64,000 nt of DNA from Cyanobium sp. ATX 6A2 (GTDB lineage: Bacteria > Cyanobacteriota > Cyanobacteriia > PCC-6307 > Cyanobiaceae), in the NCBI RefSeq assembly GCF_024346355.1, contig NZ_JAGQCU010000012.1, positions 25,020 through 89,019 on the forward strand. Direction: 5' to 3'. Shown here one piece after another: positions 46,975 through 56,527 of the stretch. Below the pieces are notes generated by a model. The model was not told where the DNA came from. It did no database searches and worked only from the letters and a program-made list of their open reading frames with translations. Numbering within the stretch: position 1 is the first letter of the stretch; each line of letters begins with the position of its first letter. Both the position numbers and the translations under genes were made by a program.

Positions 46975-47370
46975 ATGGCCCGCCTGGAAGTCCTGCTCTC
47001 TCCCGTCGCCGATGGCGAGGCGTTTCGGGTTGCGCTCGCGGCGCTGGCCAGGGAGTTGGGCGGCACCTTCACCTGGCTGGATGGCCGCAACGCCTCGATC
47101 GCCCTGACGGCAGGCCCCCGGGCCCTTTCGGTGCAGGTGCTGCTGGAGCTGCGTGCCGGTGCGGAACTGGGGCTGCTGCTGAGCAGCCGCGAGGGGATGG
47201 GCAGCGGCGCCCCGCTGAGCGGCGCGGTGCTGGAGCAGCTGCTGGCCGGCCTGCAGGCGGTCGCCCCTGGCTCTCGGGTGCGGTTCCGCTCCGACCGCGA
47301 CGGCCCCATCTGTCACTTCTTCAGGGCGGAAACGGTGGGCCGTGATCGCGAATGCCTGGCCGCGGGCTGA
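46975..47370 (+). CDS. Conserved hypothetical protein
   Basis: 131-residue small alpha/beta protein (RLEVLLSPVADGEAFRVALA, FTWLDGRNASIALTAGPRAL, VLLELRAGAELGLLLSSREG). ATG 46975 is chosen over upstream starts because the upstream 56 codons are low-quality. No known family, no neighbours in operon. Codon use matches the core genome. Confidence 0.55.
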   Translation: MARLEVLLSPVADGEAFRVALAALARELGGTFTWLDGRNASIALTAGPRALSVQVLLELRAGAELGLLLSSREGMGSGAPLSGAVLEQLLAGLQAVAPGSRVRFRSDRDGPICHFFRAETVGRDRECLAAG

Positions 47371-47394
47371 GGGCTGCCTGCGTCAGGCCTGGGG

Positions 47395-47781
47395 TCAGGG
47401 GAGACGGGGCCGCAAGCCCCCGCTGAGGTGGAGCGCCCCCATCTCCTCGGCCTTTCTGAGTGTGCTCCGCTCCGCAGCCGTGATCCGGGGTGCGGCCATG
47501 GCCACCTCGGGCGCCGCTTTGCTCGTGCTGCTCCTCTTGCCAGCGATGACGACGAGGGCGGCGGCCGCCCCAGCAAGCAGGTGGCGAATGAACGGGATCA
47601 GGGGCTCCCCAAGGACTACCGCTTCTCCGCCAGCGAGGTGGCGGTGCTGCGATCGGGCCTGATGGCGATGGTCCTTGCCGCGGATCCTCAGCGTGCCCGG
47701 CAGTGGGGGCAACCCCAAACGAGCCAAGGTGTTGGCCTGGGCTGATGGTGATGCCGGGTCTCGTCTGTGTGCTGCCCGAAT
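47395..47781 (-). CDS. Hypothetical single-pass membrane protein (weak)
   Basis: Minus-strand frame whose C-terminal half looks protein-like: a helix (PFIRHLLAGAAAALVVIAG) followed by PRITAAERSTLRKAEEMGAL. The N-terminal part is poor, so the real start may be downstream of 47781. It competes with plus-strand frames that look worse. Could be a decayed gene. Confidence 0.3.
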   Translation of the reverse strand: MRAAHRRDPASPSAQANTLARLGLPPLPGTLRIRGKDHRHQARSQHRHLAGGEAVVLGEPLIPFIRHLLAGAAAALVVIAGKRSSTSKAAPEVAMAAPRITAAERSTLRKAEEMGALHLSGGLRPRLP

Positions 47782-48243
47782 TGCGGGCATTTGCGTCTTC
47801 CGCTCTGGCGCAAGGCTCGTTTTGGCCTCACCGGAGCGCCGCACCAGTGCCTCAATCACCAGGAAGGAAGGGTAAAGCTGTTGTGCTCAAGCTGCTCGAC
47901 GCAGGGGGCTTTGAGAGCAGCCGAGGCTCAGTCATCAGGTGCGGCGTCGCTGCACCTGCAAGGCACGCTCCAGGTCCTCGGACTGGGATGGCTCCACCCG
48001 ATCCTGCGCCTCCTGAAGAAAGCGGACGCGATCGATCATGCGCGACAGCCGACCGGTGAAGATGTCCACGGACAGCGGAATGGCGCGGGCCAGGCCGGCG
48101 ATGGAAGCGTTCGGATCCACCGCTCACCACCAGCAGTCCAGGTTCTGTCCCACACCTGAACCGCCTCGGGCAGGCACCGCCTGCCGCGCACCCGGGGTTC
48201 CAGCAGATCCCCGTTAGGGTCCGCTGGCGCACGACCGACCGCG
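47782..48243. other. Gene-poor stretch with short competing frames
   Basis: No gene is convincing here. A plus-strand frame from 47767 shows cysteine pairs (CCPNCG and LLCSSC) like a zinc ribbon, as in transposase-type fragments, but decays afterwards. A minus-strand 61-codon frame (47935-48120, ARAIPLSVDIFTGRLSRMID) could be a small gene. Neither matches a known family. Confidence 0.4.
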
Positions 48244-49236
48244 ATGGGCCTGCTGGTGGATGGGGTCTGGACCGACCAGTGGTACGACACCAGCAGCAGC
48301 GGCGGGCGGTTCGAGCGCTCCCGCGCCGCCTTCCGCAACTGGATCACAGCGGACGGCTCGCCCGGGCCGAGCGGGGTGGGTTGCTTTGCGGCAGAAGCCG
48401 GTCGCTATCACCTCTAAGTGTCGCTGGCCTGCCCCTGGGCCCACCGCACCCTGATCTTTCGTGCCCTCAAGGGCCTGGAGGGCCTGGTCGGGCTGTCGGT
48501 GGTGCACTGGTTCATGGGGGAGCAGGGCTGGACCTTCCGCGAAGGGGATGGGGTGATTCCTGATCCCAACGAGGGGGTTGCGGTGCTGCACGAGCTCTAC
48601 ACCCGGGCCGATCCCTGTTACTCCGGCCGTGTCACGGTGCCGGTGCTGTGGGACAAGGCGCAGCGCACGATCGTGAGCAATGAATCCTCCGAAATCATCC
48701 GGATGTTCAACAGCGCCTTCGATCACCTTGGCGCCCGGGAGGGCGACTTCTACCCGCCGCCGCTGCGTGAAGAGATCGATGGGCTGAATGAGCGGATCTA
48801 CAGCACGGTGAACAACGGTGTGTACCGCTGCGGGTTCGCCACCAGCCAGCAGGCCTACGAGGAGGCGCTGGGTCCGCTGTTCGCCACCCTCGATGCGCTG
48901 GAGGAGCGCCTGGCCAGCCGGCGCTATCTCACGGGTTCAGCCCTCAGCGAGGCGGACTGGCGCCTGTTCACCACCCTGCTGCGCTTTGATCCGGTGTATG
49001 TGGGGCACTTCAAGTGCAACCTCCGGCGGCTGGTCGATTACCCCCACCTGTTTGCCTACACCCGCGATCTGTTCCAGGTGCCGGGCGTGGCGCACACGGT
49101 GAACGTCGATCACATCAAACGGCATTACTACCAGAGCCACGGCACCATCAACCCCACCGGGGTGGTGCCGGTGGGTCCGGAGATCGACTTCCTCACGCCC
49201 CATGGCCGGGAGCACCTGGCATCAAAGGCTGATTGA
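48244..49236 (+). pseudogene. Glutathionyl-hydroquinone reductase (GST, YqjG/ECM4 type) interrupted by one TAA
   Basis: ATG 48244 opens 57 codons (MGLLVDGVWTDQWYDTSSSG ... AEAGRYHL), then TAA at 48415-48417, then GTG 48418 begins 272 more in the same frame (VSLACPWAHRTLIFRALKGL ...). Together they give a complete omega-like GST. In the family the stop position holds Tyr, so one base change TAC or TAT to TAA explains it. The catalytic Cys (ACPWAH) is just after the break. GTG directly after TAA could allow restart of the catalytic part, without the N-terminal segment. The 3' end overlaps the Kir gene by 44 bases. Confidence 0.85.
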
Positions 49237-50146
49237 GCGGCGGATCGAGCGGCTCAGTCTCATCGAAGCGGCTGAAATCCAGGCAGATGCTGTCCGGTCC
49301 GTCCATCCGCACCATGTCGCTGAAGCGCTCCTCGAAGCGCAGGTCGCCGGCGCCGTAGCTGCAGCGGAAGTGCACCGGCGCCAGCAGGATCTCGTCGATC
49401 CCCTGGAAGGCCACCACAATTTCGCCGTGGCGCCGCTCCAGATCCTCTCTGCCCAGGCCGTGGAGGGGGCTGTCGGCGTCGATGCGGTGCATCACCGTCC
49501 ACATCAGCTGGAGGGAGATCGACTGGTCGCGCACCAGGGGCAAGGGCACGATGCGGCGCATCGTGCGGCCGTCGGGGCAGTCCTCGTCGATGGCCAGCGA
49601 GGCCTGGATCCGGCCGTCCACCAGGCTGGTCTGGCGCACGCTGGCCACGCGGAAGGTGAGGGTGGGGCAGCCCTGCCACGGCTCGATCGTGGCCACTCGG
49701 CTGAACAGCAGCCGTGCGCGGCTGCGGGAGAAGCGGGCGAAGGCCAGACCGGTGGTGACGGCGATGAACAGCAGCCCGAGGAAGGCTTCCACCGTCACCA
49801 CCAGATTCACCCAGAGGCTGGTGGGGTGGAGCAGGCCGTAGCCGATGGTGCTGAGCGTCTGCACGCTGAAGAAAAAAGCATCCAGCAGCGTCAGCGTCTG
49901 CCCCATCGGCGTGCCGCCGATGCCGCCGAGATCCAGGGCATAGAGCAGGGTGAAGGCGAGATTCAGGAGCAGGAAGCTGGCGGCGATGGCCAGCAGGAAA
50001 CCCGGCCAGGGGATCGCCAGCATGAAGCGGTAGGGCTCCCGCCAGTGCCGGTGCCAGCGCTGGAAGTGCTCGGCCTGAAGCACCCCGCCCTGCCGTTGCA
50101 GCCGCACCGAGCGGATCTGCCGGCGGCGCTCTGCCGGATGCCGCAT
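49193..50146 (-). CDS. Inward-rectifier (KirBac-type) potassium channel
   Basis: 317-residue Kir channel. Outer helix FLLAIAASFLLLNLAFTLLY, filter region SVQTLSTIGYGLLHPTS, inner helix FLGLLFIAVTTGLAFARFSR, and a full C-terminal beta domain with PTLTFRVASVRQTSLVDGRI. It is a paralogue of the Kir gene at 25676, longer by about 80 residues and closer to the standard KirBac size. Convergent and overlapping with the interrupted GST gene. Confidence 0.9.
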   Translation of the reverse strand: MRHPAERRRQIRSVRLQRQGGVLQAEHFQRWHRHWREPYRFMLAIPWPGFLLAIAASFLLLNLAFTLLYALDLGGIGGTPMGQTLTLLDAFFFSVQTLSTIGYGLLHPTSLWVNLVVTVEAFLGLLFIAVTTGLAFARFSRSRARLLFSRVATIEPWQGCPTLTFRVASVRQTSLVDGRIQASLAIDEDCPDGRTMRRIVPLPLVRDQSISLQLMWTVMHRIDADSPLHGLGREDLERRHGEIVVAFQGIDEILLAPVHFRCSYGAGDLRFEERFSDMVRMDGPDSICLDFSRFDETEPLDPPLNQPLMPGAPGHGA

Positions 50147-50287
50147 CAGGTCTCAGCGGTGCCGAAACCCATGGTGGCACCGATTGCGGGCCAGCAGGTG
50201 CTCAACCTTGGGCACCCCGGCCCGCAGCAGATCTGGTGCTCATCGGTGCAGGGGGTCCGTCTGAGCCGATCTGGTGAGGAGTCAGGG

Positions 50288-50938
50288 CTAGCCGTACCAG
50301 CTGCGGTACCACTGCGTCATCTGCTCGATCTCCCGGCTTTGGTCCTTGACCATGGCCTGCTGCATCGCCCGCAGTTGCGGATGCTCGCTGTTGGTCTGGG
50401 CCATCGAGGCCATCATCACGCCCATCTGGTGGTGGGGGATCATCTGCTCGATGAAGGCCCGGTCGAAATCCTGGGCTGTGCTCAGGGCCGAGAGATTCGT
50501 ACCCCCGCCCATATGTCCCATCCCCATCCCCATGCCCCTGTGTCCCATTCCCATACCCCCTTGCCAGCCCCAGTCCGTGCCTTGTCCCCAGCTGGGCACG
50601 GGTTGGCCGAACCACTGCGAATACCACGCGCGCATCTGAGCGTTCTCACGCGTCTGGCTGGCCTTGATGCTCTTGGCCAGCTCTTTGATTTCGGGCCGCT
50701 TTGCGCGGGTGAGGGCAAGATCGGCCATGGCAATCGCCCCGTCGTGGTGAGGGATCATCATCACGATGAAGTGCTGATCCATCGACTGGGAGCCCATCCG
50801 CCCCGGACCCATCCGCCCCACTCCCATCCCGCCTCCTGGTGGGGCCACCGAGGCGGGTTGCTGGGACAGCGCTGCAGCCCCCAGGGACAGCACGAGCACT
50901 CCCAGCCCTGCTGTCGCCGCGAGTCGGTGCTTCATCAT
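50288..50938 (-). CDS. DUF305 protein, Met/His-rich, periplasmic
   Basis: 216-residue exported protein: signal peptide (LAATAGLGVLVLSLGAAALS), then two DUF305 halves with the motifs HFIVMMIPHHDGAIAMADLA and DFDRAFIEQMIPHHQMGVMM, separated by a linker of Met, Gly, His and Trp (GMGMGHRGMGMGMGHMGGG). Such linkers bind Cu(I). It lies beside the copper ATPase gene on the same strand, supporting a role in copper handling or storage in the periplasm. GGAG lies about nine bases upstream of ATG 50938. Confidence 0.83.
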   Translation of the reverse strand: MMKHRLAATAGLGVLVLSLGAAALSQQPASVAPPGGGMGVGRMGPGRMGSQSMDQHFIVMMIPHHDGAIAMADLALTRAKRPEIKELAKSIKASQTRENAQMRAWYSQWFGQPVPSWGQGTDWGWQGGMGMGHRGMGMGMGHMGGGTNLSALSTAQDFDRAFIEQMIPHHQMGVMMASMAQTNSEHPQLRAMQQAMVKDQSREIEQMTQWYRSWYG

Positions 50939-51041
50939 CAGCTTTGCTCCATGGCGTCTGCCTGTCATCAGCATGGGGACGCAGAAGGACGCTGGACGCC
51001 GCTCCGGGTCATTGCTTCACCTGGCAGCAGCACCATCGTGA

Positions 51042-53243
51042 TCAGGCCGCCCGGAAGCGACGCAGCAAGGAGGAATTTACGATCACCGACAACGAACTCA
51101 GGGCCATGGCCGCCCCGGCAATCATCGGATTGAGCCAGCCGAAGGCGGCGATCGGGATGCCGATGATGTTGTAAAAGAACGCCCAGAACAGGTTCTGGCG
51201 GATCTTGCGCATCGTCGCCCGCGACAATCCGATGGCGGTCACCACCAGCCGCACGTCATTGCCGATCAGGATGATGTCGCCGGCCTCCTTGGCCACATCC
51301 GAACCCGAGCCAATGGCGATGCCGATATCGGCGGTGGCCAGGGCCGGAGCGTCATTGACGCCATCCCCCACCATCGCCACCTTTTGCCCCGCCAGCTGCA
51401 ACGTCTTGATCGTTCCAGCCTTGTCGGCAGGACGCACCTCGGCGATCACCTCGGTGATTCCCACCTGGGCGGCAATGGCCTCCGCAGTGGCGCGGGTATC
51501 GCCGCTGAGCATGATCACCTGCACACCTCGGCGACGGAGCAGGGCCACGGCCTCCTCGGCTTCGGCTCTGACGGTGTCGGCCACGGCAATCAGACCGAGG
51601 ATGCGTGTCGAGCGGCCTAACAGCATGGACGTGCGGCCATCGGCCTCGAGTTTGGCCAGTCGCTGCTGCACGTCGTCAGGGAGGTCGCCCAGGAAGCGAG
51701 TGGCCAGGTGCCGATTGCCCAGCCAGATCGGCTCTCCCCCCTCAGTGGCGGTGAGGCCTTCACCAACCTGGGCCTCGAAGTGGTCAATCGGCAGCAGGTC
51801 GAGGCTGTGCGTTGTCACGGCCTCGGCGATGGCAGCAGCCAGGGGATGCTCCGAACCATGCTCCAGCGAGCCCGCCAGTTGCAGCACCTCCCGCTCCGAA
51901 CTGCCCGGCAGGGCGATCAGATCCGTGAGGATCGGCTTGCCCTGGGTGAGCGTGCCCGTCTTGTCAAAGACCACGGTGGTGAGCGTCTCGGCCCGCTCCA
52001 GCACTTCGCCGCTGCGGATCAAGATGCCCTGCTCGGCGGCCTTGCCCACCCCCACCATCAGGGCCGCAGGGGTGGCGATGCCGAGGGCACAGGGGCAGGA
52101 GATCACCAGCACGGCAATGAAGGCCAGCAGGCCACTGCTGAACTGGCCCGCCAGTGTCCAGATCCCGAACGCCGCGAAGGCGATCAGCACCACGGCAGGC
52201 ACGAACCAGGCCGTGACCTGATCGGCCAGGCGCTGCACCGTGGCGGTGCTGGCCTGGGCCTCCTCCACGATGTGCACGATCTGGGCCAGGGCTGTGTCCG
52301 CCCCCACGCGGCTGGCCCGAAAACGGAGCAGCCCCGACCCATTCACCGTGCCGCCGATCAGCTCGGCGCCGGCATTTTTGGACAATGGCAGGGATTCGCC
52401 GGTGAGCAGCGACTCATCCACGGTGGAGCTGCCGTTGAGCACCACGCCATCGGCGGGGATCTTCTCGCCCGGGCGCACCAGCACGGTCTCATCTATGGCG
52501 ATGGCATCGGCAGGAACGGTCATCTCCATGCCGTCCCGGATCACCGTGGCTGTGGCTGGCTGAAGATCGAGCAACTTCCGCACGGCGGCAGAGGAGCGTT
52601 GCTTGATGGTCTCCTCCATGAATTTGCCCAACAGCACGAAGGCAATCACCACCGCCGAAACTTCGAAATACACGTCCCGTTCATTGACACCGACCGGAAG
52701 CCAGCTGGGCGCAAAGACCACCACCACGCTGTAGAAGTAGGCGACGGAGGTGCCGAGGGCGATCAGCACATCCATGTTGAGGGCGTGGCGCTTCAGGGCA
52801 GCCCAGGCGCCGGCATAGAACGACCAGCCACCGATGAACTGCACGGGGGTGGCGAGCACGAACAGCCACATCCCCCAGCTCATCCAGGGCAGCGCCGGCA
52901 GCGGCACCCACGACATCAAACTGACGCCCGCCGCCAGGGCGATGAAAGCACCGGCCCGGAACAGCGCCAGCGCCAACACCCCGCCGATCACAAGCCCGAC
53001 GCGGCGGCGCATGACGCGCAATTCACGGTCGGGATTCTGGAACGTCAGCAGGCAAGTCTGGCTGCAGAAGTAGTAGCTGCGGCCTCCACGCTCGGCGGAA
53101 AGTGCCGTGGCCCGGGGCACGACCATGCCACAGATCGGGTCCTTGGCCATCCCCTTCCCGCCGCCGCCTTGCAGTGGTGGGGCATGGCTACCGTGCTGCC
53201 CGTGGTGATGGCTGTGCTCCTGGCTGACCGTCGTCGCGTTCAT
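51042..53243 (-). CDS. Copper-translocating P-type ATPase with N-terminal YHS domain
   Basis: 733-residue P1B-type ATPase. A His-rich lead ([15 protein letters not shown]) and a YHS metal domain (KDPICGMVV ... [12 protein letters not shown]) replace the common HMA domain. Core motifs: TGES in the actuator, [11 protein letters not shown] in the metal-channel helix, DKTGTLTQG with the phosphorylated Asp, GEGLTA/HP loop (EHPLAAAI), and [11 protein letters not shown]. The CPC motif and [28 protein letters not shown] indicate Cu(I). About 270 bases upstream is a MerR-type promoter on the same strand. Confidence 0.93.
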   Translation of the reverse strand: MNATTVSQEHSHHHGQHGSHAPPLQGGGGKGMAKDPICGMVVPRATALSAERGGRSYYFCSQTCLLTFQNPDRELRVMRRRVGLVIGGVLALALFRAGAFIALAAGVSLMSWVPLPALPWMSWGMWLFVLATPVQFIGGWSFYAGAWAALKRHALNMDVLIALGTSVAYFYSVVVVFAPSWLPVGVNERDVYFEVSAVVIAFVLLGKFMEETIKQRSSAAVRKLLDLQPATATVIRDGMEMTVPADAIAIDETVLVRPGEKIPADGVVLNGSSTVDESLLTGESLPLSKNAGAELIGGTVNGSGLLRFRASRVGADTALAQIVHIVEEAQASTATVQRLADQVTAWFVPAVVLIAFAAFGIWTLAGQFSSGLLAFIAVLVISCPCALGIATPAALMVGVGKAAEQGILIRSGEVLERAETLTTVVFDKTGTLTQGKPILTDLIALPGSSEREVLQLAGSLEHGSEHPLAAAIAEAVTTHSLDLLPIDHFEAQVGEGLTATEGGEPIWLGNRHLATRFLGDLPDDVQQRLAKLEADGRTSMLLGRSTRILGLIAVADTVRAEAEEAVALLRRRGVQVIMLSGDTRATAEAIAAQVGITEVIAEVRPADKAGTIKTLQLAGQKVAMVGDGVNDAPALATADIGIAIGSGSDVAKEAGDIILIGNDVRLVVTAIGLSRATMRKIRQNLFWAFFYNIIGIPIAAFGWLNPMIAGAAMALSSLSVIVNSSLLRRFRAA

Positions 53244-53298
53244 CTTGGCTGCTCCAGATACGAGGGGCTTGCTATGGCTGGTCTAGTCAGAATTGCGA

Positions 53299-53491
53299 TC
53301 AAAGATCCAACAGTGCGTCATATCTGCTGTGGTGATCGAGCATGCCGTCAATGAAGCGCAGGTCTTGATCCCTGGCAGTCATGGTGCCCTTTGTGTTTCG
53401 CGCCACCGGGCAGCTGGGCCAGGGCAGGAGCCACCAAGGTGAGGGCAGAGGCCAGACCGATCAAGCTGGCGCTGCAACGGGACGAGCGCAT
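53299..53491 (-). pseudogene. Truncated, frameshifted remnant of a DUF305 protein
   Basis: A 47-codon frame (53491 to 53348) gives a clear signal peptide (SASLIGLASALTLVAPALAQ) and then GGAKHKGHHD. In a second frame (53382 to 53299) the DUF305 entry motif appears, QDLRFIDGMLDHH, where intact members have a Pro before the HH, and then it stops. So the export signal and the first helix of a copper-type DUF305 protein remain, in two frames. It lies between the MerR-type promoter and the copper ATPase. Confidence 0.6.
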
Positions 53492-53513
53492 GGCCGCAAG
53501 GTCAGGACACCTC

Positions 53514-53544
53514 ACCGTATGGTCTCCACTAACAGGAGAGTCAA
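53514..53544 (-). promoter_or_regulatory. MerR/CueR-type promoter with 19-bp spacer
   Basis: On the minus strand TTGACT (53544-53539) and TACGGT (53519-53514) are separated by 19 bases with a dyad (TCTCC...GGAGA) in the spacer. The long spacer with central dyad is the hallmark of promoters activated by MerR-family metal sensors. It points at the DUF305 remnant and then the copper ATPase, so it is the likely copper-induced promoter of that unit. Confidence 0.75.
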
Positions 53545-53547
53545 TGG

Positions 53548-53649
53548 GGGCTTGACTCTCTCGCTGACAGGAGGCTCTGCGTTGAGATCCGCTGCTGCGA
53601 ACTGGAGATCAACCACACCCGCTTCCACCGGTATCCACGGCTTCTTTGA
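53548..53649 (+). pseudogene. Possible decayed MerR-family regulator start
   Basis: A short plus-strand frame reads SLADRRLCVEIRCCELE, which resembles the start of MerR proteins (…ELAxxTGVxVETIRYYE…) with one residue lost, and ends at TGA 53649. It is divergent from the MerR-type promoter, where such a regulator gene usually sits. The resemblance is short and could be chance. Confidence 0.25.
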
Positions 53650-53862
53650 GCCCTGCAGCGGCTGCAGCCCTGCCGGAGGACACCCGGGTGTGGTGCGCCG
53701 GCGCTGCGGCCTGGCCACGGTCCCCAGCACCATCGCCAGCGAGCGGGCCACCAACTTGTTTCCGAGAACACAGGAGACGGCGCCGAACTGGCGCGTCTGC
53801 GCAGCAGCAAGGATGATTGGCTGGCGCACGAAGCCTTGGTTCATGGCGCCACGAGCCATGGA
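53650..53862. other. Non-coding or decayed stretch before the SulP module
   Basis: Frames are open on both strands but none looks like a protein. It must contain the promoter of the SulP module. No clear motif found. Confidence 0.4.
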
Positions 53863-56088
53863 ATGAGTTCCCATTCGCTCCCCGGTGAGCAGGGCGGGAA
53901 GCAGAACCTGCCTGCCACGATTGCTGCCGGACTCACGGTTGGCAGCCTCTCCGCCTTCGCACAGATCTCCTTCGGAGCCCTGCTCTTCTCTGGATCCCTC
54001 TCGGGAGGCATGGGAGAGGGTGTCAGCCATACGCTGCTCGGGGGGGTGCTGATCGGGAGCGTGATGGCGCTGGGGGGCTCGTTCCCCGGCACGGTGGCCC
54101 GACCCCACGAACTGCCGGTGATCGTGCTGGCGCTCCTGGCGGCCCAGCTGGCCCACCGTCTGCCCAGCGCCGCACCCGGCGCCGATGTGCTCGCCACCGT
54201 GACCGTGCTGATCATGGTCAGCACCGCCGTGTTCGGCCTGACGGCCCTGCTGCTGGGTCGCTGGGGGGCCGGCAACCTGTTCCGATACCTCCCCTTTCCG
54301 GTGCTGGGAGGGTTTGTGGCTGGCACCGGTGGCCTGCTGGTGAAGGGAGGGCTCACGGTGATGCTGGGCGTGTCGGCTGATCAGTTGACCTGGTCAGCGC
54401 TCATCGACCCAGCCCTGCTGGGCCGCTGGTTACCCGGCCTGGGCTTTGCGGTGCTCATGGTCGTCGGGACGCGGCGCTGGCCGTCCTGGCGGACCATCCC
54501 GATCTTCATGATCAGCGGCATCGCCGCCTTCCACCTGCTTCTGGGCCTGACCGGCGGGAGCCTGGGCTCGGCGATGGTGGGCGGCCTCGTGCCGTCGTTG
54601 CCAGCCGAGATGGCCGCCCGCAGCCTGGTGCCCGCCGCGCTGGCTGGTCCTGTGGCCTGGAGAGAGGTGGCCGCCAGCCTGCCGGACATTCTCGCGGTGG
54701 CCTTCCTGGCCAGTCTTGGCACGCTGCTGAACGCCAGCGCCATCGAAGTGACGGTGCGCCGGGAGCTGGATTTCAACCGCGACCTGCAGATGGTGGGCCT
54801 GGCCAACCTGCTGGCAGCGCTGGTGGGCAGTCCGGCGGGATTTCACTCCTTGAGCTCCACCGCCCTTCCCGACCAGATGGGGGCCCGGGGACGGGCGGTG
54901 GGGCTGCTCGCAGCGCTGGTGTGCCTGGCCGCCTGGCTGGGGGGACCCAGGCTCCTGGAGGCGATCCCGTTCGCCGTGACCGGAGGGTTGCTCGTGTTCC
55001 TCGGGATCTCGCTGGTGGCCAACTGGCTGCTGGACCGGCGCAGCTTCCTGTCGCCGCTGGAGAACTCGGTGCTACTGGCCATCCTGGTGGTCACCATGCT
55101 GGCCGGCTGGGTCGCCGCCCTGGTGGCGGGCCTGGTGCTCGCCCTGGTGCTGTTCGTGGTCGACTACAGCCGCATCTCCGCGGTGCGCAGCCTGATGACC
55201 GGCCGCACCCGCCGTAGCCATGTGGATCGCAGCCCCGCCCGCAGCCGCCTGCTCGAGCGCTACGGCGATTCGATCCTGGTGATCTGCCTGCAGGGGCATC
55301 TGTTCTTCGGCACGGCCCACATCCTGCGCCGCACCATCATGGAACGGCTGGAGGTCCCCTCGGCTTCCAGGCCGCACTGGATCCTTCTGGACATGCGGCT
55401 GACCAGCGGCCTGGACGCCTCGGCGCTGTACACCTTCCAGCGACTGGCTCAGATCTGCGAGAGCGCCGGCATCGAACTGCTGTTCAGCGGACTCTCGTGC
55501 GACACCCTACGGCTGCTGCTGCGCTCCGGAATCCTGCAGGGCGGACGGGAGGGCCAGCATTGGTTCGCGGATCTGGACCACGGCCTGGAGTTCTGCGAGA
55601 ACGAACTGCTCTCCCTGCATACGGTGCAGGAGAGCAAGGAACCGCTGGCGCTGATGGAGGCCGGGGAACTCCGCGGCCAGGGCGATCAGCAGGCCTTCGA
55701 GCGACTGCTGGAATGCTTCGAGGCGGTGAGCTTCCCGGCCGGCAGCACGATCATTTGGCAGGACCAGCCCCCCGGCGATCTGATTCTGCTGCTCTCAGGT
55801 CGTGTGGTTGTGGAGCGACGCCCAACGCCGCAGGGTGCACCGATGCGGTTGCGCACGATGGATCCCGGCACCTGCGTGGGGGAGATCGGCTTCTACCTGG
55901 GCACACCCACCAGCGCTTCGGTGATCTGCGAGGAGGAGGTGAGAGCGCTGCGGCTCTCGCAGAGCGCGCTGGCGGAGCTGGAGAAGGACGCGCCGGAGGC
56001 GGCGATGTTGCTGCACCGGCTGGTGGCCCGCAAGCTGGCCCAGCGGCTGATCAGCACCAATCAGCTGGCCACTGCCCTGGCCGGGTGA
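53863..56088 (+). CDS. SulP-family transporter with STAS and cyclic-nucleotide-binding domains
   Basis: 741-residue three-part protein. Residues ~20-440: SulP membrane domain (TIAAGLTVGSLSAFAQISFG, PHELPVIVLALLAAQLAH, FLASLGTLLNASAIEVTVRR, VGSPAGFHSLSSTALPDQM). Residues ~460-570: STAS domain with HWILLDMRLTSGLDASALYT, keeping a Ser at the phosphorylatable position. Residues ~600-735: CNMP-binding fold, VGEIGFYLGTPTSASVICEE, in which the Arg that grips the cyclic phosphate is replaced. It heads a set of four plus-strand genes for partner switching. The substrate is unknown. ATG 53863 is used; an in-frame start at 53836 exists. Confidence 0.88.
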   Translation: MSSHSLPGEQGGKQNLPATIAAGLTVGSLSAFAQISFGALLFSGSLSGGMGEGVSHTLLGGVLIGSVMALGGSFPGTVARPHELPVIVLALLAAQLAHRLPSAAPGADVLATVTVLIMVSTAVFGLTALLLGRWGAGNLFRYLPFPVLGGFVAGTGGLLVKGGLTVMLGVSADQLTWSALIDPALLGRWLPGLGFAVLMVVGTRRWPSWRTIPIFMISGIAAFHLLLGLTGGSLGSAMVGGLVPSLPAEMAARSLVPAALAGPVAWREVAASLPDILAVAFLASLGTLLNASAIEVTVRRELDFNRDLQMVGLANLLAALVGSPAGFHSLSSTALPDQMGARGRAVGLLAALVCLAAWLGGPRLLEAIPFAVTGGLLVFLGISLVANWLLDRRSFLSPLENSVLLAILVVTMLAGWVAALVAGLVLALVLFVVDYSRISAVRSLMTGRTRRSHVDRSPARSRLLERYGDSILVICLQGHLFFGTAHILRRTIMERLEVPSASRPHWILLDMRLTSGLDASALYTFQRLAQICESAGIELLFSGLSCDTLRLLLRSGILQGGREGQHWFADLDHGLEFCENELLSLHTVQESKEPLALMEAGELRGQGDQQAFERLLECFEAVSFPAGSTIIWQDQPPGDLILLLSGRVVVERRPTPQGAPMRLRTMDPGTCVGEIGFYLGTPTSASVICEEEVRALRLSQSALAELEKDAPEAAMLLHRLVARKLAQRLISTNQLATALAG

Positions 56089-56173
56089 TGTGTCCTGGAC
56101 GACAGCAGCTCGGGGACCCGAACCCCAGGCCAGGGCTACGGTTCAGAGCAGTGATCAGAAGCCTTCCCCCCCG

Positions 56174-56527
56174 ATGACCACCACTTCCATCGAGCACGAG
56201 GATCTGGCCGAGGACCTGCGGCGCATCCGCCTCAGCGGACGCCTGGACATGGTGGGCGTGGGCGAGATCGAGATGCGCTTCACCTCTCTGGCGGCGAGCC
56301 GGCCGATCCGGGTGCTGGTGGATCTCACCGGCGTGTCCTTTCTGGCTTCGGTGGGTCTGCGCTGCATCATCCACAGTGCCAAGGCACTCGAGCTGAAGGG
56401 CGGCAGGATGGCGCTGCTGCTTGGAGAGAACACCGTGGTGCGCGGCACCCTCGACACCGTCGGGGTCTCGGACATCATCCCGGTCTGCGACGACGAAGCC
56501 GCCGCCATGGACGCGCTCACCGTGTGA
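56174..56527 (+). CDS. STAS-domain anti-sigma factor antagonist (RsbV/SpoIIAA-like)
   Basis: 117-residue single STAS domain: LRRIRLSGRLDMVGVGEIEM at the start and VDLTGVSFLASVGLRCIIHS holding the Ser (LASVG, aligned with DSSG of SpoIIAA) that the partner kinase would phosphorylate. It could bind the RsbW-like kinase encoded next. Its stop overlaps the next start codon (GTGA), so the pair is made in equal amounts. Confidence 0.88.
   Translation: MTTTSIEHEDLAEDLRRIRLSGRLDMVGVGEIEMRFTSLAASRPIRVLVDLTGVSFLASVGLRCIIHSAKALELKGGRMALLLGENTVVRGTLDTVGVSDIIPVCDDEAAAMDALTV

Noticed and set aside
53552..53580. Second MerR-type promoter on the plus strand (TTGACT then 19 bases)
   Set aside because: The downstream hexamer CTGCGT is a poor -10 and the spacer lacks a good dyad.
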